A stretch of DNA of 7,804 nucleotides. Source: Barnesiella sp. (GTDB lineage Bacteria > Bacteroidota > Bacteroidia > Bacteroidales > Muribaculaceae). The stretch covers positions 1 to 7,804 of the forward strand of contig JAAVEX010000091.1 in assembly GCA_014801065.1 (NCBI GenBank). The letters run 5' to 3'. Numbering within the stretch: the stretch's first letter is position 1; the number at the start of each line of letters is the position of its first letter. A program made the translations under genes and the position numbers. This document shows positions 1-6,575 of this stretch, in pieces. Under the pieces are notes generated by a model that saw only the letters and a program-made list of their open reading frames with translations, was not told the DNA's origin and ran no database searches.

Positions 1-87
1 TCTTCCGGTCGGCGTATGTTGTTACCTCCGGCCATCGAGATGCAGATTAAATCAAGTGTCGTACTCCGAAAAAAGATTCTTGGATGA
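1..87 (+). CDS. HU/IHF-family DNA-binding protein, C-terminal end only (5' truncated by window)
   Basis: Frame 1 is open from the first base to a TGA at 85-87 and gives 28 residues beginning SSGRRMLLPP and ending in VVLRKKILG. Small Bacteroidales HU-family proteins typically end with a beta-arm return (TGRRMLLPP-like), a short strand, and a helix reading S-x-V-L-(K/R)-x-K-(I/L). This tail fits that pattern. It would be a cytoplasmic nucleoid-type DNA-bending protein. The stop overlaps the next gene's start as ATGA (84-87), so the two are probably translationally coupled. The assignment rests on the tail alone; the core and most of the arm are outside the window. Confidence 0.62.
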   Translation, partial: SSGRRMLLPPAIEMQIKSSVVLRKKILG

Positions 88-1052
88 ATACAAAAGTCCC
101 CTTAAATCTTCTTGCCTCTCAGATGGCCGCGAAGTGTGGATGTTCTGAATCAGAATGTCAGCTATTTGTAAAACTTTTATTTCAAAACATCGCAGGCGAT
201 CTTATTCAAGGTAAAACGGTTGATGTAGATGGTCTTGGGGTATTTTCAGTCGATGTTAATGCGGCAGATCCCATTCGTTTCACACCCGACAGTAAGTTGG
301 CATCGGAAATCAACGCCCCATTCAACTTTTTTCAACCGGTCGACATAAAGAGTGATATCAGTCTCGACGAGATTACTTCGCCTATACCGGATGAGGAGGA
401 TGCTAACGAAGAAGTTGCGATTGAAGAAGTTACGACAGTTGAAGCCTCCCACTCTATTGAAAATCAACAGTCCGACACTGAATCTGAAGCAGATACTATT
501 CAACCGTCAGTGGCTGCAGTAGAAGAAAGCGATGCACCCGAGCAGATAACTCGAAATACACCGACACCGGAAGTGGCTCATCATGAATCATCTGAACCCG
601 ATATGGTTTCCGCATCTTCCTTCGTTCACCCAATCGAGCCGGAAAAGGAAGATCAAAACGTATCGGTAGTGCATTCTGAGACTTCTGATCCAACGAATCT
701 TGAACAGGCTTCCGTGGAGGCTGATGCCGTAGAGGAGGTCATGGAACAGGCTTCGACATCTTTGAATCTGCCGGACAATTCTCCGGAAGTTGATCATCCG
801 CAAGTCATAGTTGAAGAAGTAGTGCATGAGGACCATTGCGAAGACAACGCCATAGTTGAAACTATATCCGAAGCATCGACTACTTCTATCTCAATGATCC
901 CGGAAGATGAAGAAGAATATGTGGAATATGTCCAGCCAAAACGTAAAAGTCATTTCTGGGTAGGATTTTTCGTTGGTTTGATGGTGGGTCTTATCTTGGC
1001 GGCCATTGCCTACGCAGCCTATGTTACCGACCTCATAAAGCTTTTGTCGTAG
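84..1052 (+). CDS. HU-like domain protein with acidic linker and C-terminal membrane anchor
   Basis: Residues about 4-88 read as an HU/IHF-type fold: two N-terminal helices, a GKTVDVDGLGVF strand-turn (43-54), and IRFTPDSKLASEINAPF (64-80), which is the usual end of Bacteroidetes HU-like domains. The stretch between GLGVF and IRFTP is only about nine residues, so the long beta-arm that clasps DNA in HU appears to be missing. Residues about 89-284 are Glu/Asp/Ser/Thr-rich and presumably disordered. KRK at 286-288 precedes one hydrophobic segment (about 291-314) and an 8-residue tail. Positive charges before the segment favour a cytoplasmic N-terminus anchored in the inner membrane. Some Bacteroidetes HU-like proteins join a membrane segment to an outer SPOR domain; no SPOR domain is present here. 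The ATG at 84 overlaps the upstream stop. A role in attaching chromosome to membrane is inference; protein-protein binding is an alternative. Confidence 0.75.
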   Translation: MNTKVPLNLLASQMAAKCGCSESECQLFVKLLFQNIAGDLIQGKTVDVDGLGVFSVDVNAADPIRFTPDSKLASEINAPFNFFQPVDIKSDISLDEITSPIPDEEDANEEVAIEEVTTVEASHSIENQQSDTESEADTIQPSVAAVEESDAPEQITRNTPTPEVAHHESSEPDMVSASSFVHPIEPEKEDQNVSVVHSETSDPTNLEQASVEADAVEEVMEQASTSLNLPDNSPEVDHPQVIVEEVVHEDHCEDNAIVETISEASTTSISMIPEDEEEYVEYVQPKRKSHFWVGFFVGLMVGLILAAIAYAAYVTDLIKLLS

Positions 1053-1061
1053 TATAGAGGG

Positions 1062-1080
1062 TGGATCAGTTAATGATCTA
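1062..1080 (+). repeat. Short inverted repeat after the HU-like gene
   Basis: TGGATCA (1062-1068), a loop GTTAA, and TGATCTA (1074-1080) form a 7-bp stem with one G-T wobble, starting 10 bases after the stop codon. The position suits a transcription terminator or 3'-end stabilising hairpin, but no T-run follows and the stem is short and AT-rich. It may be chance. Confidence 0.25.
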
Positions 1081-1174
1081 TAAATTCACAAGTCGACAAT
1101 CGGCGAGGGTCAAAAAATTTATTAATCATTTAGGCAAGGAAAGAAATAATAAAGTTATTTAACAACAAAGTTTA

Positions 1175-1189
1175 TAATTAACTTAATTA
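1175..1189. promoter_or_regulatory. Perfect 15-bp palindrome upstream of the candidate -7 box (possible operator)
   Basis: TAATTAA and TTAATTA flank a single central C, giving a perfect palindrome. It ends 7 bases before the candidate -7 element at 1197, so it would lie in the spacer between the -33 and -7 regions, a common repressor position. A direct repeat TATAATT occurs at 1173-1179 and 1195-1201, 22 bp apart, about two helical turns. The sequence is low in complexity (A/T except the centre), so chance is a real alternative. Confidence 0.35.
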
Positions 1190-1196
1190 CATTGTA

Positions 1197-1204
1197 TAAT
1201 TTTG
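1197..1204 (+). promoter_or_regulatory. Candidate Bacteroidetes -7 promoter element
   Basis: TAATTTTG matches the Bacteroidetes sigma-ABfr -7 consensus TAnnTTTG exactly and is the only exact + strand match I found in the intergenic region. The -33 TTTG element is not clear: the nearest resemblance is TTTA at 1171-1174, with a slightly long spacer of 22 bp. Transcription would start a few bases after 1204, about 260 nt before the moxR start codon. This is a consensus match only. Confidence 0.42.
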
Positions 1205-1218
1205 TTTGTCGTAATGAC

Positions 1219-1242
1219 AGATTCTTAGAGAGCTTTGAATCT
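1219..1242 (+). repeat. Inverted repeat in the predicted 5' leader start
   Basis: AGATTC (1219-1224) and GAATCT (1237-1242) are perfectly complementary arms around a 12-base loop. They lie 15 bases after the candidate -7 element, so they could form a hairpin near the 5' end of the leader RNA or a downstream operator. Six-base arms are weak evidence on their own. Confidence 0.27.
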
Positions 1243-1401
1243 ATGTGCTAATGATTTTTAGGATGTTATAGGATGACTTCTGCAAGTTGAAAAGGGACCT
1301 ATTTTGACATCGCGTCCGATAATACTTGGCAAAAATCGTCTGAAAGATCATTAAATCAGAGCATATAAAAATAATCGCATAAATTTAAACATTTTCTAAG
1401 A

Positions 1402-1427
1402 TCAGGTCAATTAGCGGAATTGACTGA
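1402..1427 (+). promoter_or_regulatory. Imperfect hairpin / operator-like inverted repeat before moxR
   Basis: GTCAATT (1406-1412), a loop AGCGG and AATTGAC (1418-1424) form a perfect 7-bp stem. Allowing one bulged G (1405 or 1406) extends it to about 10 bp with TCA (1402-1404) pairing TGA (1425-1427). It ends 42 bases before the preferred moxR ATG. No T-run follows, so it is unlikely to be an intrinsic terminator. It could be a leader-RNA structure or a dyad operator; the sequence cannot decide. Confidence 0.45.
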
Positions 1428-1469
1428 AAAATGGAATAAACACATTATTTGTCTACATACTTTTTTAAT

Positions 1470-2459
1470 ATGCAAGTAAACATCAACGAATTAAATGAAT
1501 TAGTGGCAAGTCGGCATAATTTCGTCGATATGATTCTTCACGGTATGGACCAGACCATCGTGGGACAGCGACATTTGATTGAATCACTTCTTGTCGCAAT
1601 GCTTGCCAATGGCAATGTACTTCTCGAAGGTGTGCCGGGATTGGCTAAGACACTTGCCATCAAAACGCTTGCTCAACTCATTGATGGTAAATACAGCCGA
1701 ATCCAGTTCACTCCCGATCTTCTTCCGGCCGACGTGACCGGCACCATGATATATAGCGTCAAAAACGAACAGTTCCAAGTAAAGAAAGGTCCGATTTTCG
1801 CTAATTTCGTTCTTGCCGATGAAATTAACCGTGCTCCGGCCAAAGTGCAAAGTGCGCTTCTTGAAGCGATGCAGGAACGTCAGGTCACCATCGGAGATAA
1901 CACATTCCGCTTGGACTCCCCGTTCTTGGTCATGGCTACACAAAACCCCATTGAACAAGAAGGCACCTATCCCCTGCCCGAAGCACAGGTTGACCGTTTT
2001 CTCCTAAAAGTGGTGATCGGCTACCCCACACGCGACGAAGAAATGACCATTATTCGCCAAAACATTAACCGCGAAAAAGTCGAAGTGCGCCCTATGCTCC
2101 GTCCTGTTGATGTTATTGAAGCGCAGAAAATTGTTGAAAAGATCTATCTCGACGAAAAAATTGAACGTTACATCGTCGATATCGTATTCGCCACTCGTTT
2201 CCCGGCAGAATATGGCCTGCGCGATCTTCAAAACATCATTAGCTTCGGATGCTCCCCCCGTGCGTCTATCGGACTTGCCCGTGCAGCCAGAGCCTATGCA
2301 TTCATTCGCGGCAGAGGCTACGTAATTCCGGAAGATGTGCGCTCTGTTTGCCATGACGTTCTCCGCCACCGCATCGGCCTTTCCTATGAAGCGGAAGCTA
2401 ACAATATTTCGGCCGACGAAATTATTTCCGAAATTCTTAATAAGATCGAAGTGCCTTGA
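1470..2459 (+). CDS. moxR: MoxR-family AAA+ ATPase (first gene of the bat operon)
   Basis: This 329-residue cytoplasmic AAA+ ATPase is of the MoxR type, usually partnered with VWA proteins and thought to act as a chaperone remodelling them or their complexes. Visible motifs are Walker A GVPGLAKT (54-61), Walker B FVLADEIN (113-120), the MoxR stretch RAPAKVQSALLEAMQERQV (121-139), sensor 1 ATQNP (156-160), the EAQVDRF segment (171-177) and a C-terminal lid with sensor 2 around GCSPRASIGLARAAR (260-274). Length and motif spacing are normal, with no frameshift. I chose the ATG at 1470; an in-frame TTG at 1449 would add seven residues without family similarity. No Shine-Dalgarno is seen, as is common in Bacteroidetes. 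The DUF58 gene follows after 36 bp, and the control region lies upstream. The substrate is unknown; a cytoplasmic motor for the Bat envelope proteins is inference. Confidence 0.93.
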   Translation: MQVNINELNELVASRHNFVDMILHGMDQTIVGQRHLIESLLVAMLANGNVLLEGVPGLAKTLAIKTLAQLIDGKYSRIQFTPDLLPADVTGTMIYSVKNEQFQVKKGPIFANFVLADEINRAPAKVQSALLEAMQERQVTIGDNTFRLDSPFLVMATQNPIEQEGTYPLPEAQVDRFLLKVVIGYPTRDEEMTIIRQNINREKVEVRPMLRPVDVIEAQKIVEKIYLDEKIERYIVDIVFATRFPAEYGLRDLQNIISFGCSPRASIGLARAARAYAFIRGRGYVIPEDVRSVCHDVLRHRIGLSYEAEANNISADEIISEILNKIEVP

Positions 2460-2495
2460 TCTATATTGTTTCCACACCTACAATCTTGAAGCGTA

Positions 2496-3371
2496 ATGGA
2501 TGCAAATGAATTGATTAAGAAAGTAAGAAAAATCGAGATTAAGACTCGGGGACTCTCGCAGAATATTTTTGCGGGAGAATATCATTCTGCTTTCAAAGGG
2601 CGTGGTATGATTTTTTCTGAAGTCAGAAGTTATCAATATGGTGATGATATTCGTGACATCGACTGGAATGTCACGGCCCGTCAGAATCAGCCCTATGTTA
2701 AGGTGTATGAAGAAGAGCGCGAGCTTACTGTTATGCTTCTTATTGACGTGTCAAACAGTCGGTTGTTCGGCGCAGTTGGCGAAGAAAAACGCGAGATGAT
2801 TGCAGAAATTGCCGCTACACTCGCGTTTTCCGCCATTCAGAATAATGATAAGATTGGTGTGATTTTCTTTTCGGATAAAATTGAAAAATTCATACCTCCC
2901 AAAAAGGGCCGGAAACACATACTCTTTATTATTAGTCAATTACTCGATTTTCAACCCGAAAACACAGGTACGAATATCGCCGAAGTGCTTAGGTACTTTA
3001 CCGATGCTCTTAAGAAGCGTACCACCACTTTTCTCATTTCCGACTTTATTGATGGCAATGATTATCAGAAAGCATTGTCAGTTGCTTCCAATAAACATGA
3101 TCTGATTGGTATTCAGGTTTATGATAAACGTGACACTCAGATGCCAAATGTAGGGCTCGTCAGAATGTCTGATCTCGAAACCGGCCGGTCAAAATGGATT
3201 AATACTTCATCAAAAAAAATCAGGGACGGCTATAGCAAGTGGTGGTATTCACGTCAGCAACAGATGTCGGAGGCTATGATGAAGAGTAGAGTTGACTTTA
3301 CATCGATTGCCACTGATGAAGATTATGTCAAAGCGTTAATGTCATTGTTTAAAGGACGAGGTGTAAGATGA
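2496..3371 (+). CDS. DUF58 domain protein (VWA-like, bat operon)
   Basis: This 291-residue soluble protein has no signal peptide or membrane segment. It carries the DUF58 signature YQYGDDIRDIDWNVTAR (46-62), then PYVKVYEEERELTVMLLID (66-84), which runs into a VWA-like fold. A MIDAS-type DVSNS (84-88), a threonine near 157-159 and an aspartate in LISDFID (180-186) suggest a metal-binding site may be retained. DUF58 proteins are regularly encoded next to MoxR ATPases and are presumed partners, with no established biochemical activity. The start KKVRKIEIKTRGLSQNIFAG (9-28) is typical of the Bacteroidetes bat-cluster member, supporting the ATG at 2496. The stop overlaps the next start as ATGA (3368-3371), implying translational coupling. 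It probably links the ATPase to the envelope complex at the cytoplasmic side (inference). Confidence 0.92.
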   Translation: MDANELIKKVRKIEIKTRGLSQNIFAGEYHSAFKGRGMIFSEVRSYQYGDDIRDIDWNVTARQNQPYVKVYEEERELTVMLLIDVSNSRLFGAVGEEKREMIAEIAATLAFSAIQNNDKIGVIFFSDKIEKFIPPKKGRKHILFIISQLLDFQPENTGTNIAEVLRYFTDALKKRTTTFLISDFIDGNDYQKALSVASNKHDLIGIQVYDKRDTQMPNVGLVRMSDLETGRSKWINTSSKKIRDGYSKWWYSRQQQMSEAMMKSRVDFTSIATDEDYVKALMSLFKGRGVR

Positions 3372-4471
3372 AAAGATCCATCAGTTTAACTATTATATTT
3401 GCCATTATTTCTTTTGCGCTATGCTTTTCCCGGGGAGCAAACGCTTTGCCTTCTGACTTCAAAGCAAGTGCAAAAGTTGACAGCACTACGATGATGGCAG
3501 GAAGCCAGACCACTCTTAGTGTCGATTTCAGCGGCCCGCTTCTTCCTGATTCGAGAATTACCATCGACACAGATGGAATGGACCCTGAAATGGAGATTAA
3601 TTCCAATCGAAATTCATCTCTGACTGACCTTGGCAATAATCGCAAGGAACTGAAAGAAAGTTTTCTTGTGCAGGTGTTCGACTCCGGATTGTATACCCTC
3701 CCCCCTATTCTTTGCATATCCGGTCACGACACAATTGTGTGCAATTCCCCGGCAATACGTGTTGATCCGTTTCCACTCGACACTGCTAATCTTGTGATGT
3801 CGGACACCATTGTCACAGATTTTAAAATCCATGATTATTCCGATGTCACTAAAGTAGATAAGAAATTTCTCGACTATATTCCTGATTGGGCTGTCGATTA
3901 TTTCTGGTGGATCGTGGCTGCGATTATTTTAATTGCAGGTTTCATTTTTGTCTACATGAAATGGCTGCGCCACGGACGCATCCCCTTGATCCCTGTCAAG
4001 AAGCCAATACCGCCCTATGAACTTGCCATCAACCGTCTGTCATCGCTTCAAGATCAGATGCTTTGGCAGAAAGGAGCTGAGAAAGAATATTACACTGAGC
4101 TTACTGATATTTTACGCACCTACCTTAATGGTCGATTTGGTATCAATGCTATGGAAATGACCACGCCTCAAATCCTTGACGCGCTCTCTCAGAATGAAGG
4201 TTTGACTGAATATACCAGCCTGATTAATGCTGTCCTTATGCAGGCCGACTTCGTTAAATTTGCAAAGGCTCGACCAAATGCCGATGAAAATCAGCGTTCG
4301 TTTGGTAATGTACGTCAGTTTGTTGAGTTGACTAAACCGGTCGAAGCTCCTGTGGATGGTGGAAAAGATGATACCGACAAAAATAAAAACCGATCTTCGA
4401 ATAATTCTGAAGATACTATGATTATCTCAAATGATTTGAATCCTCGGAAAGATAAAAATGTGACTAAATAA
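3368..4471 (+). CDS. Bat-operon membrane protein: signal peptide, periplasmic beta domain, TM, cytoplasmic helical domain
   Basis: The 367-residue product starts with a signal-peptide-like segment (1-26, possible cleavage after GANA). About 150 mostly beta-type residues follow (FKASAKVDSTTMMAGSQTTLSVDF region onward) and resemble the start of BatD-like domains. One strong membrane segment lies at about 176-197, followed by WLRHGR, so the C-terminal part should be cytoplasmic. That part (about 214-320) contains PPYELAINRL, YYTELTDILRTYLNGRFGI (241-259) and MEMTTPQIL, the pattern of the helical domain of DUF4381-like proteins in MoxR/VWA operons. The last 40 residues are charged and disordered. 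Cys116 and Cys125 could pair in the periplasm. It is coupled to the DUF58 gene by a 4-bp overlap and precedes batA by 19 bp. It probably joins the periplasmic Bat proteins to the cytoplasmic MoxR/DUF58 pair (inference). I know no standard gene name. Confidence 0.8.
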   Translation: MKRSISLTIIFAIISFALCFSRGANALPSDFKASAKVDSTTMMAGSQTTLSVDFSGPLLPDSRITIDTDGMDPEMEINSNRNSSLTDLGNNRKELKESFLVQVFDSGLYTLPPILCISGHDTIVCNSPAIRVDPFPLDTANLVMSDTIVTDFKIHDYSDVTKVDKKFLDYIPDWAVDYFWWIVAAIILIAGFIFVYMKWLRHGRIPLIPVKKPIPPYELAINRLSSLQDQMLWQKGAEKEYYTELTDILRTYLNGRFGINAMEMTTPQILDALSQNEGLTEYTSLINAVLMQADFVKFAKARPNADENQRSFGNVRQFVELTKPVEAPVDGGKDDTDKNKNRSSNNSEDTMIISNDLNPRKDKNVTK

Positions 4472-4490
4472 TTTGAACATCACACCCAAC

Positions 4491-5486
4491 ATGATGAACA
4501 TCCAATTTGCACATCCTGAATATCTATGGTTTCTGCTAATCATTTTGCCATGTGTTGCATGGTACATCTACACCTGTCGCAAAAGATATGCAAGCCTGTC
4601 CATATCGTCAATGAAACCATTCGATAATCAGAGACGTTCCTGGAAACAATATCTGATTTATGTTTTGTTTGGTGTCAGGATGTGTGTCCTTGCTACGCTT
4701 ATTATAATTCTTGCTCGTCCTCAGAGCAGCGTGAGATGGTCTAACTCTACTACAAATGGCACTGATATTGTGATGGCGCTCGATATATCTTCGAGTATGC
4801 TTGCCGGCGATTTTGAACCAAATCGTCTTGAAGCAGCGAAAAAAGTAGCGTCCCAATTCATCACAGCCAGAGAAACGGACAATATCGGCTTGGTCGTCTT
4901 TGCAGCAGAATGTTTCACCGCGGTACCTATGACATCTGACCATGCGCAGTTGATTAATTATCTCAACGAGGTGCAAGTAGGTTTGCTTGAAGACAATACG
5001 GCAATTGGCGATGGTCTGATCACGGCTATTAATCGTATTAAAGATGGTAAAGCAAAATCTAAGAGCATAATCCTCTTGACCGACGGATCGCATAATGCCG
5101 GGCAGCTAACTCCTTCGGATGCAGCAGAGATTGCCGCACTCAATGGTATAAAGATTTATACCATCGGTGTTGGTCGCAATGGCACTGCCCCCTTCCCACA
5201 GCAAGATCAATTCGGCCGCACATACACTGTTCAGCTACCGGTAGTGATTGATGAGAAAACTCTCACTTCTGTTGCCGAACAAACCGGTGGAAAATATTTC
5301 CGTGCTCAGAATGAACAGGTACTTTCTGAGATATTTGATGAAATAGATCAACTTGAAACAACAGAAATCAGTGTGCGAAAATTCGCACAGACCGAAGAAG
5401 ACTTTCTGCCATGGGCTCTCCTTGCCCTCGGATTGCTGCTTTTTGAGATTTTCTGTCGAACAATTGTTATCCGCCCGTTGTCGTAA
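4491..5486 (+). CDS. batA: BatA, membrane-anchored von Willebrand factor A protein
   Basis: The 331-residue product begins with FAHPEYLWFLLIILP, the usual Bat VWA opening (F-A-x-P-x-Y-L), in a first membrane segment (about 11-29). A second lies at about 53-75 and ends in ILARPQ, and a third is near the C-terminus (about 306-324). The VWA domain between has an intact MIDAS: DISSS (98-102), Thr170 in NTAIGDG, and Asp198 in LLTDGS, so it should bind a divalent metal. Topology places the VWA domain on the periplasmic side if the KRY-rich loop (30-33) is cytoplasmic. I chose the ATG at 4491; a second ATG follows at 4494, and an in-frame TTG at 4473 would add six residues ahead of the family start. 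It is paired with BatB downstream after 21 bp. The aerotolerance role comes from Bacteroides fragilis work; the partner is not known from sequence. Confidence 0.93.
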   Translation: MMNIQFAHPEYLWFLLIILPCVAWYIYTCRKRYASLSISSMKPFDNQRRSWKQYLIYVLFGVRMCVLATLIIILARPQSSVRWSNSTTNGTDIVMALDISSSMLAGDFEPNRLEAAKKVASQFITARETDNIGLVVFAAECFTAVPMTSDHAQLINYLNEVQVGLLEDNTAIGDGLITAINRIKDGKAKSKSIILLTDGSHNAGQLTPSDAAEIAALNGIKIYTIGVGRNGTAPFPQQDQFGRTYTVQLPVVIDEKTLTSVAEQTGGKYFRAQNEQVLSEIFDEIDQLETTEISVRKFAQTEEDFLPWALLALGLLLFEIFCRTIVIRPLS

Positions 5487-5507
5487 TCAGAAAAACCCCA
5501 TTCATTT

Positions 5508-6575
5508 ATGATTAGTTTCGCAAATCCACAATATTTATATCTGCTCTTTGTTTTGCCTGTTCTGGCAATCGGATATATATTTGTAAGGCTATATCGCAAA
5601 AAGCGTCTTGCAAAGTTTGGCAAGCATCTCGATAAGGCTACGCTTATGCCCGACGATTCAACATACTTGCCTTTTATAAAAACGGGTATTGAGATTATAG
5701 CTCTCGGCTTGATAATAATTGCTGCTGCTCGCCCTTATGTACAGACTGGTAAAAGCGTTTCTTTCGACGGTGAGGACTCGGAATCTGTCAGCGGTATAGA
5801 AGTGATGATCTGTTGTGACGTTTCGAATTCTATGCTCGCCTCAAACACCAACGATATTAACGGCGTTTCGCGCCTGCAGAGAGCAAAATTCATTCTTGAC
5901 AAAGCCCTCGACAATATGCACAACGATCGCGTGGGTCTAATTGTGTTTGCCGGCAATGCCTATCTTCAACTTCCGCTCACTCCCGATGTCTATTCGGCCA
6001 AAATGTTTGTTAACTCTCTTGATCCGAAGATGGCTCCATTCCAAGGAACCGCTATTGGTGCCGCAATCAATAGCGCTGTTGGTGCTTTCGACCCAAACAG
6101 CCAGTTCAATAAAGCGATTGTCGTTATCACTGATGGTGAGAACTTCGAAGATAACGCCATAGCAGCTGCTAAAAACGCAGCTGAGGCCGGCATCCAGGTT
6201 GATGTTATCGGCATGGGTACAACCGGAGAAGGCATGCCGATCCCGTCTGCGGACTCCCCTACCGGCTACATGATTTATGATGGAGTCGAAGTGAAAACAG
6301 CCCTTGATGCCGAAGGTGCAGCTAAAATTGCCGAAGCTGGAAAAGGTATTTATATCGCTGGAAATTCAAATTCTGCGGTTACCGACCTTGAAAATCAGCT
6401 CCGTAAAATCAAATCAACAGAATATAAGCGCACTTCAATTCCGTCGGATTCTACTGACCTCTTCCCAATTTTCATTGCCATTTCGCTCCTTCTCATGCTG
6501 ATTGACATCGCTTTGCCCTACAGCAAACTGAAATGGCTTAAAAACTTTAATTTTTTTACAAAATCAAATAAATGA
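5508..6575 (+). CDS. batB: BatB, membrane-anchored von Willebrand factor A protein
   Basis: This 355-residue protein is paralogous to BatA. It begins ISFANPQYLYLLFVLPVLA (membrane segment about 9-28), has a second segment (about 59-74) ending in AARPY, and a C-terminal segment (about 318-337) followed by a lysine-rich cytoplasmic tail. The VWA MIDAS is complete: DVSNS (104-108), Thr181 in GTAIGAA, and Asp209 in VITDGE. Two adjacent cysteines (102-103) lie just before the first MIDAS aspartate. The loop after DVSNSML (111-120, SNTNDINGV region) looks a little longer and more Asn-rich than the D-x-x-P-x-R form seen in BatA. The acidic stretch FDGEDSES (87-94) precedes the domain. The stop overlaps the batC start as ATGA (6572-6575). 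BatA and BatB probably form a paired complex (inference); the start ATG at 5508 fits the family start. Confidence 0.93.
   Translation: MISFANPQYLYLLFVLPVLAIGYIFVRLYRKKRLAKFGKHLDKATLMPDDSTYLPFIKTGIEIIALGLIIIAAARPYVQTGKSVSFDGEDSESVSGIEVMICCDVSNSMLASNTNDINGVSRLQRAKFILDKALDNMHNDRVGLIVFAGNAYLQLPLTPDVYSAKMFVNSLDPKMAPFQGTAIGAAINSAVGAFDPNSQFNKAIVVITDGENFEDNAIAAAKNAAEAGIQVDVIGMGTTGEGMPIPSADSPTGYMIYDGVEVKTALDAEGAAKIAEAGKGIYIAGNSNSAVTDLENQLRKIKSTEYKRTSIPSDSTDLFPIFIAISLLLMLIDIALPYSKLKWLKNFNFFTKSNK

Larger units (their letters stand above)
1053..1469 (+). promoter_or_regulatory. Intergenic control region before the bat operon
   Basis: These 417 bases carry no convincing gene and are visibly richer in A and T than the flanking genes. 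They hold a short hairpin after the upstream stop (1062-1080), a palindrome (1175-1189), a candidate Bacteroidetes -7 element (1197-1204), an inverted repeat (1219-1242) and an imperfect hairpin (1402-1427), each listed separately. If the -7 element is used, the transcript would have an unusually long leader of roughly 260 nt before the MoxR start. I did not recognise a known riboswitch or small RNA. Confidence 0.6.

Noticed and set aside
1300..1306. TATTTTG as a second, closer -7 element
   Set aside because: Spacing between TA and TTTG is one base short of the TAnnTTTG consensus, and no TTTG lies at the right distance upstream.
1449..1469. TTG start extending MoxR by seven residues
   Set aside because: The extra residues do not resemble the family start, and an ATG at 1470 gives a normal MoxR N-terminus; not excluded outright.
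2004..2477. Minus-strand open frame of 157 codons opposite moxR
   Set aside because: It lies opposite well-conserved AAA+ coding sequence and its translation resembles no family I know; shadow frame.
3422..3427. Cysteine 19 in the signal segment of the 3368-4471 product as a lipobox cysteine
   Set aside because: The residues before it (FAL) do not fit the lipobox, which needs a small residue directly before the cysteine.
4473..4490. TTG start extending BatA by six residues
   Set aside because: BatA-type proteins start just before the FAxPxYL motif, which the ATG at 4491 (or 4494) provides.
4608..5093. Minus-strand open frame of 161 codons opposite batA
   Set aside because: It lies opposite the membrane and VWA-coding part of batA, with Cys- and Arg-rich composition and no recognisable domain.
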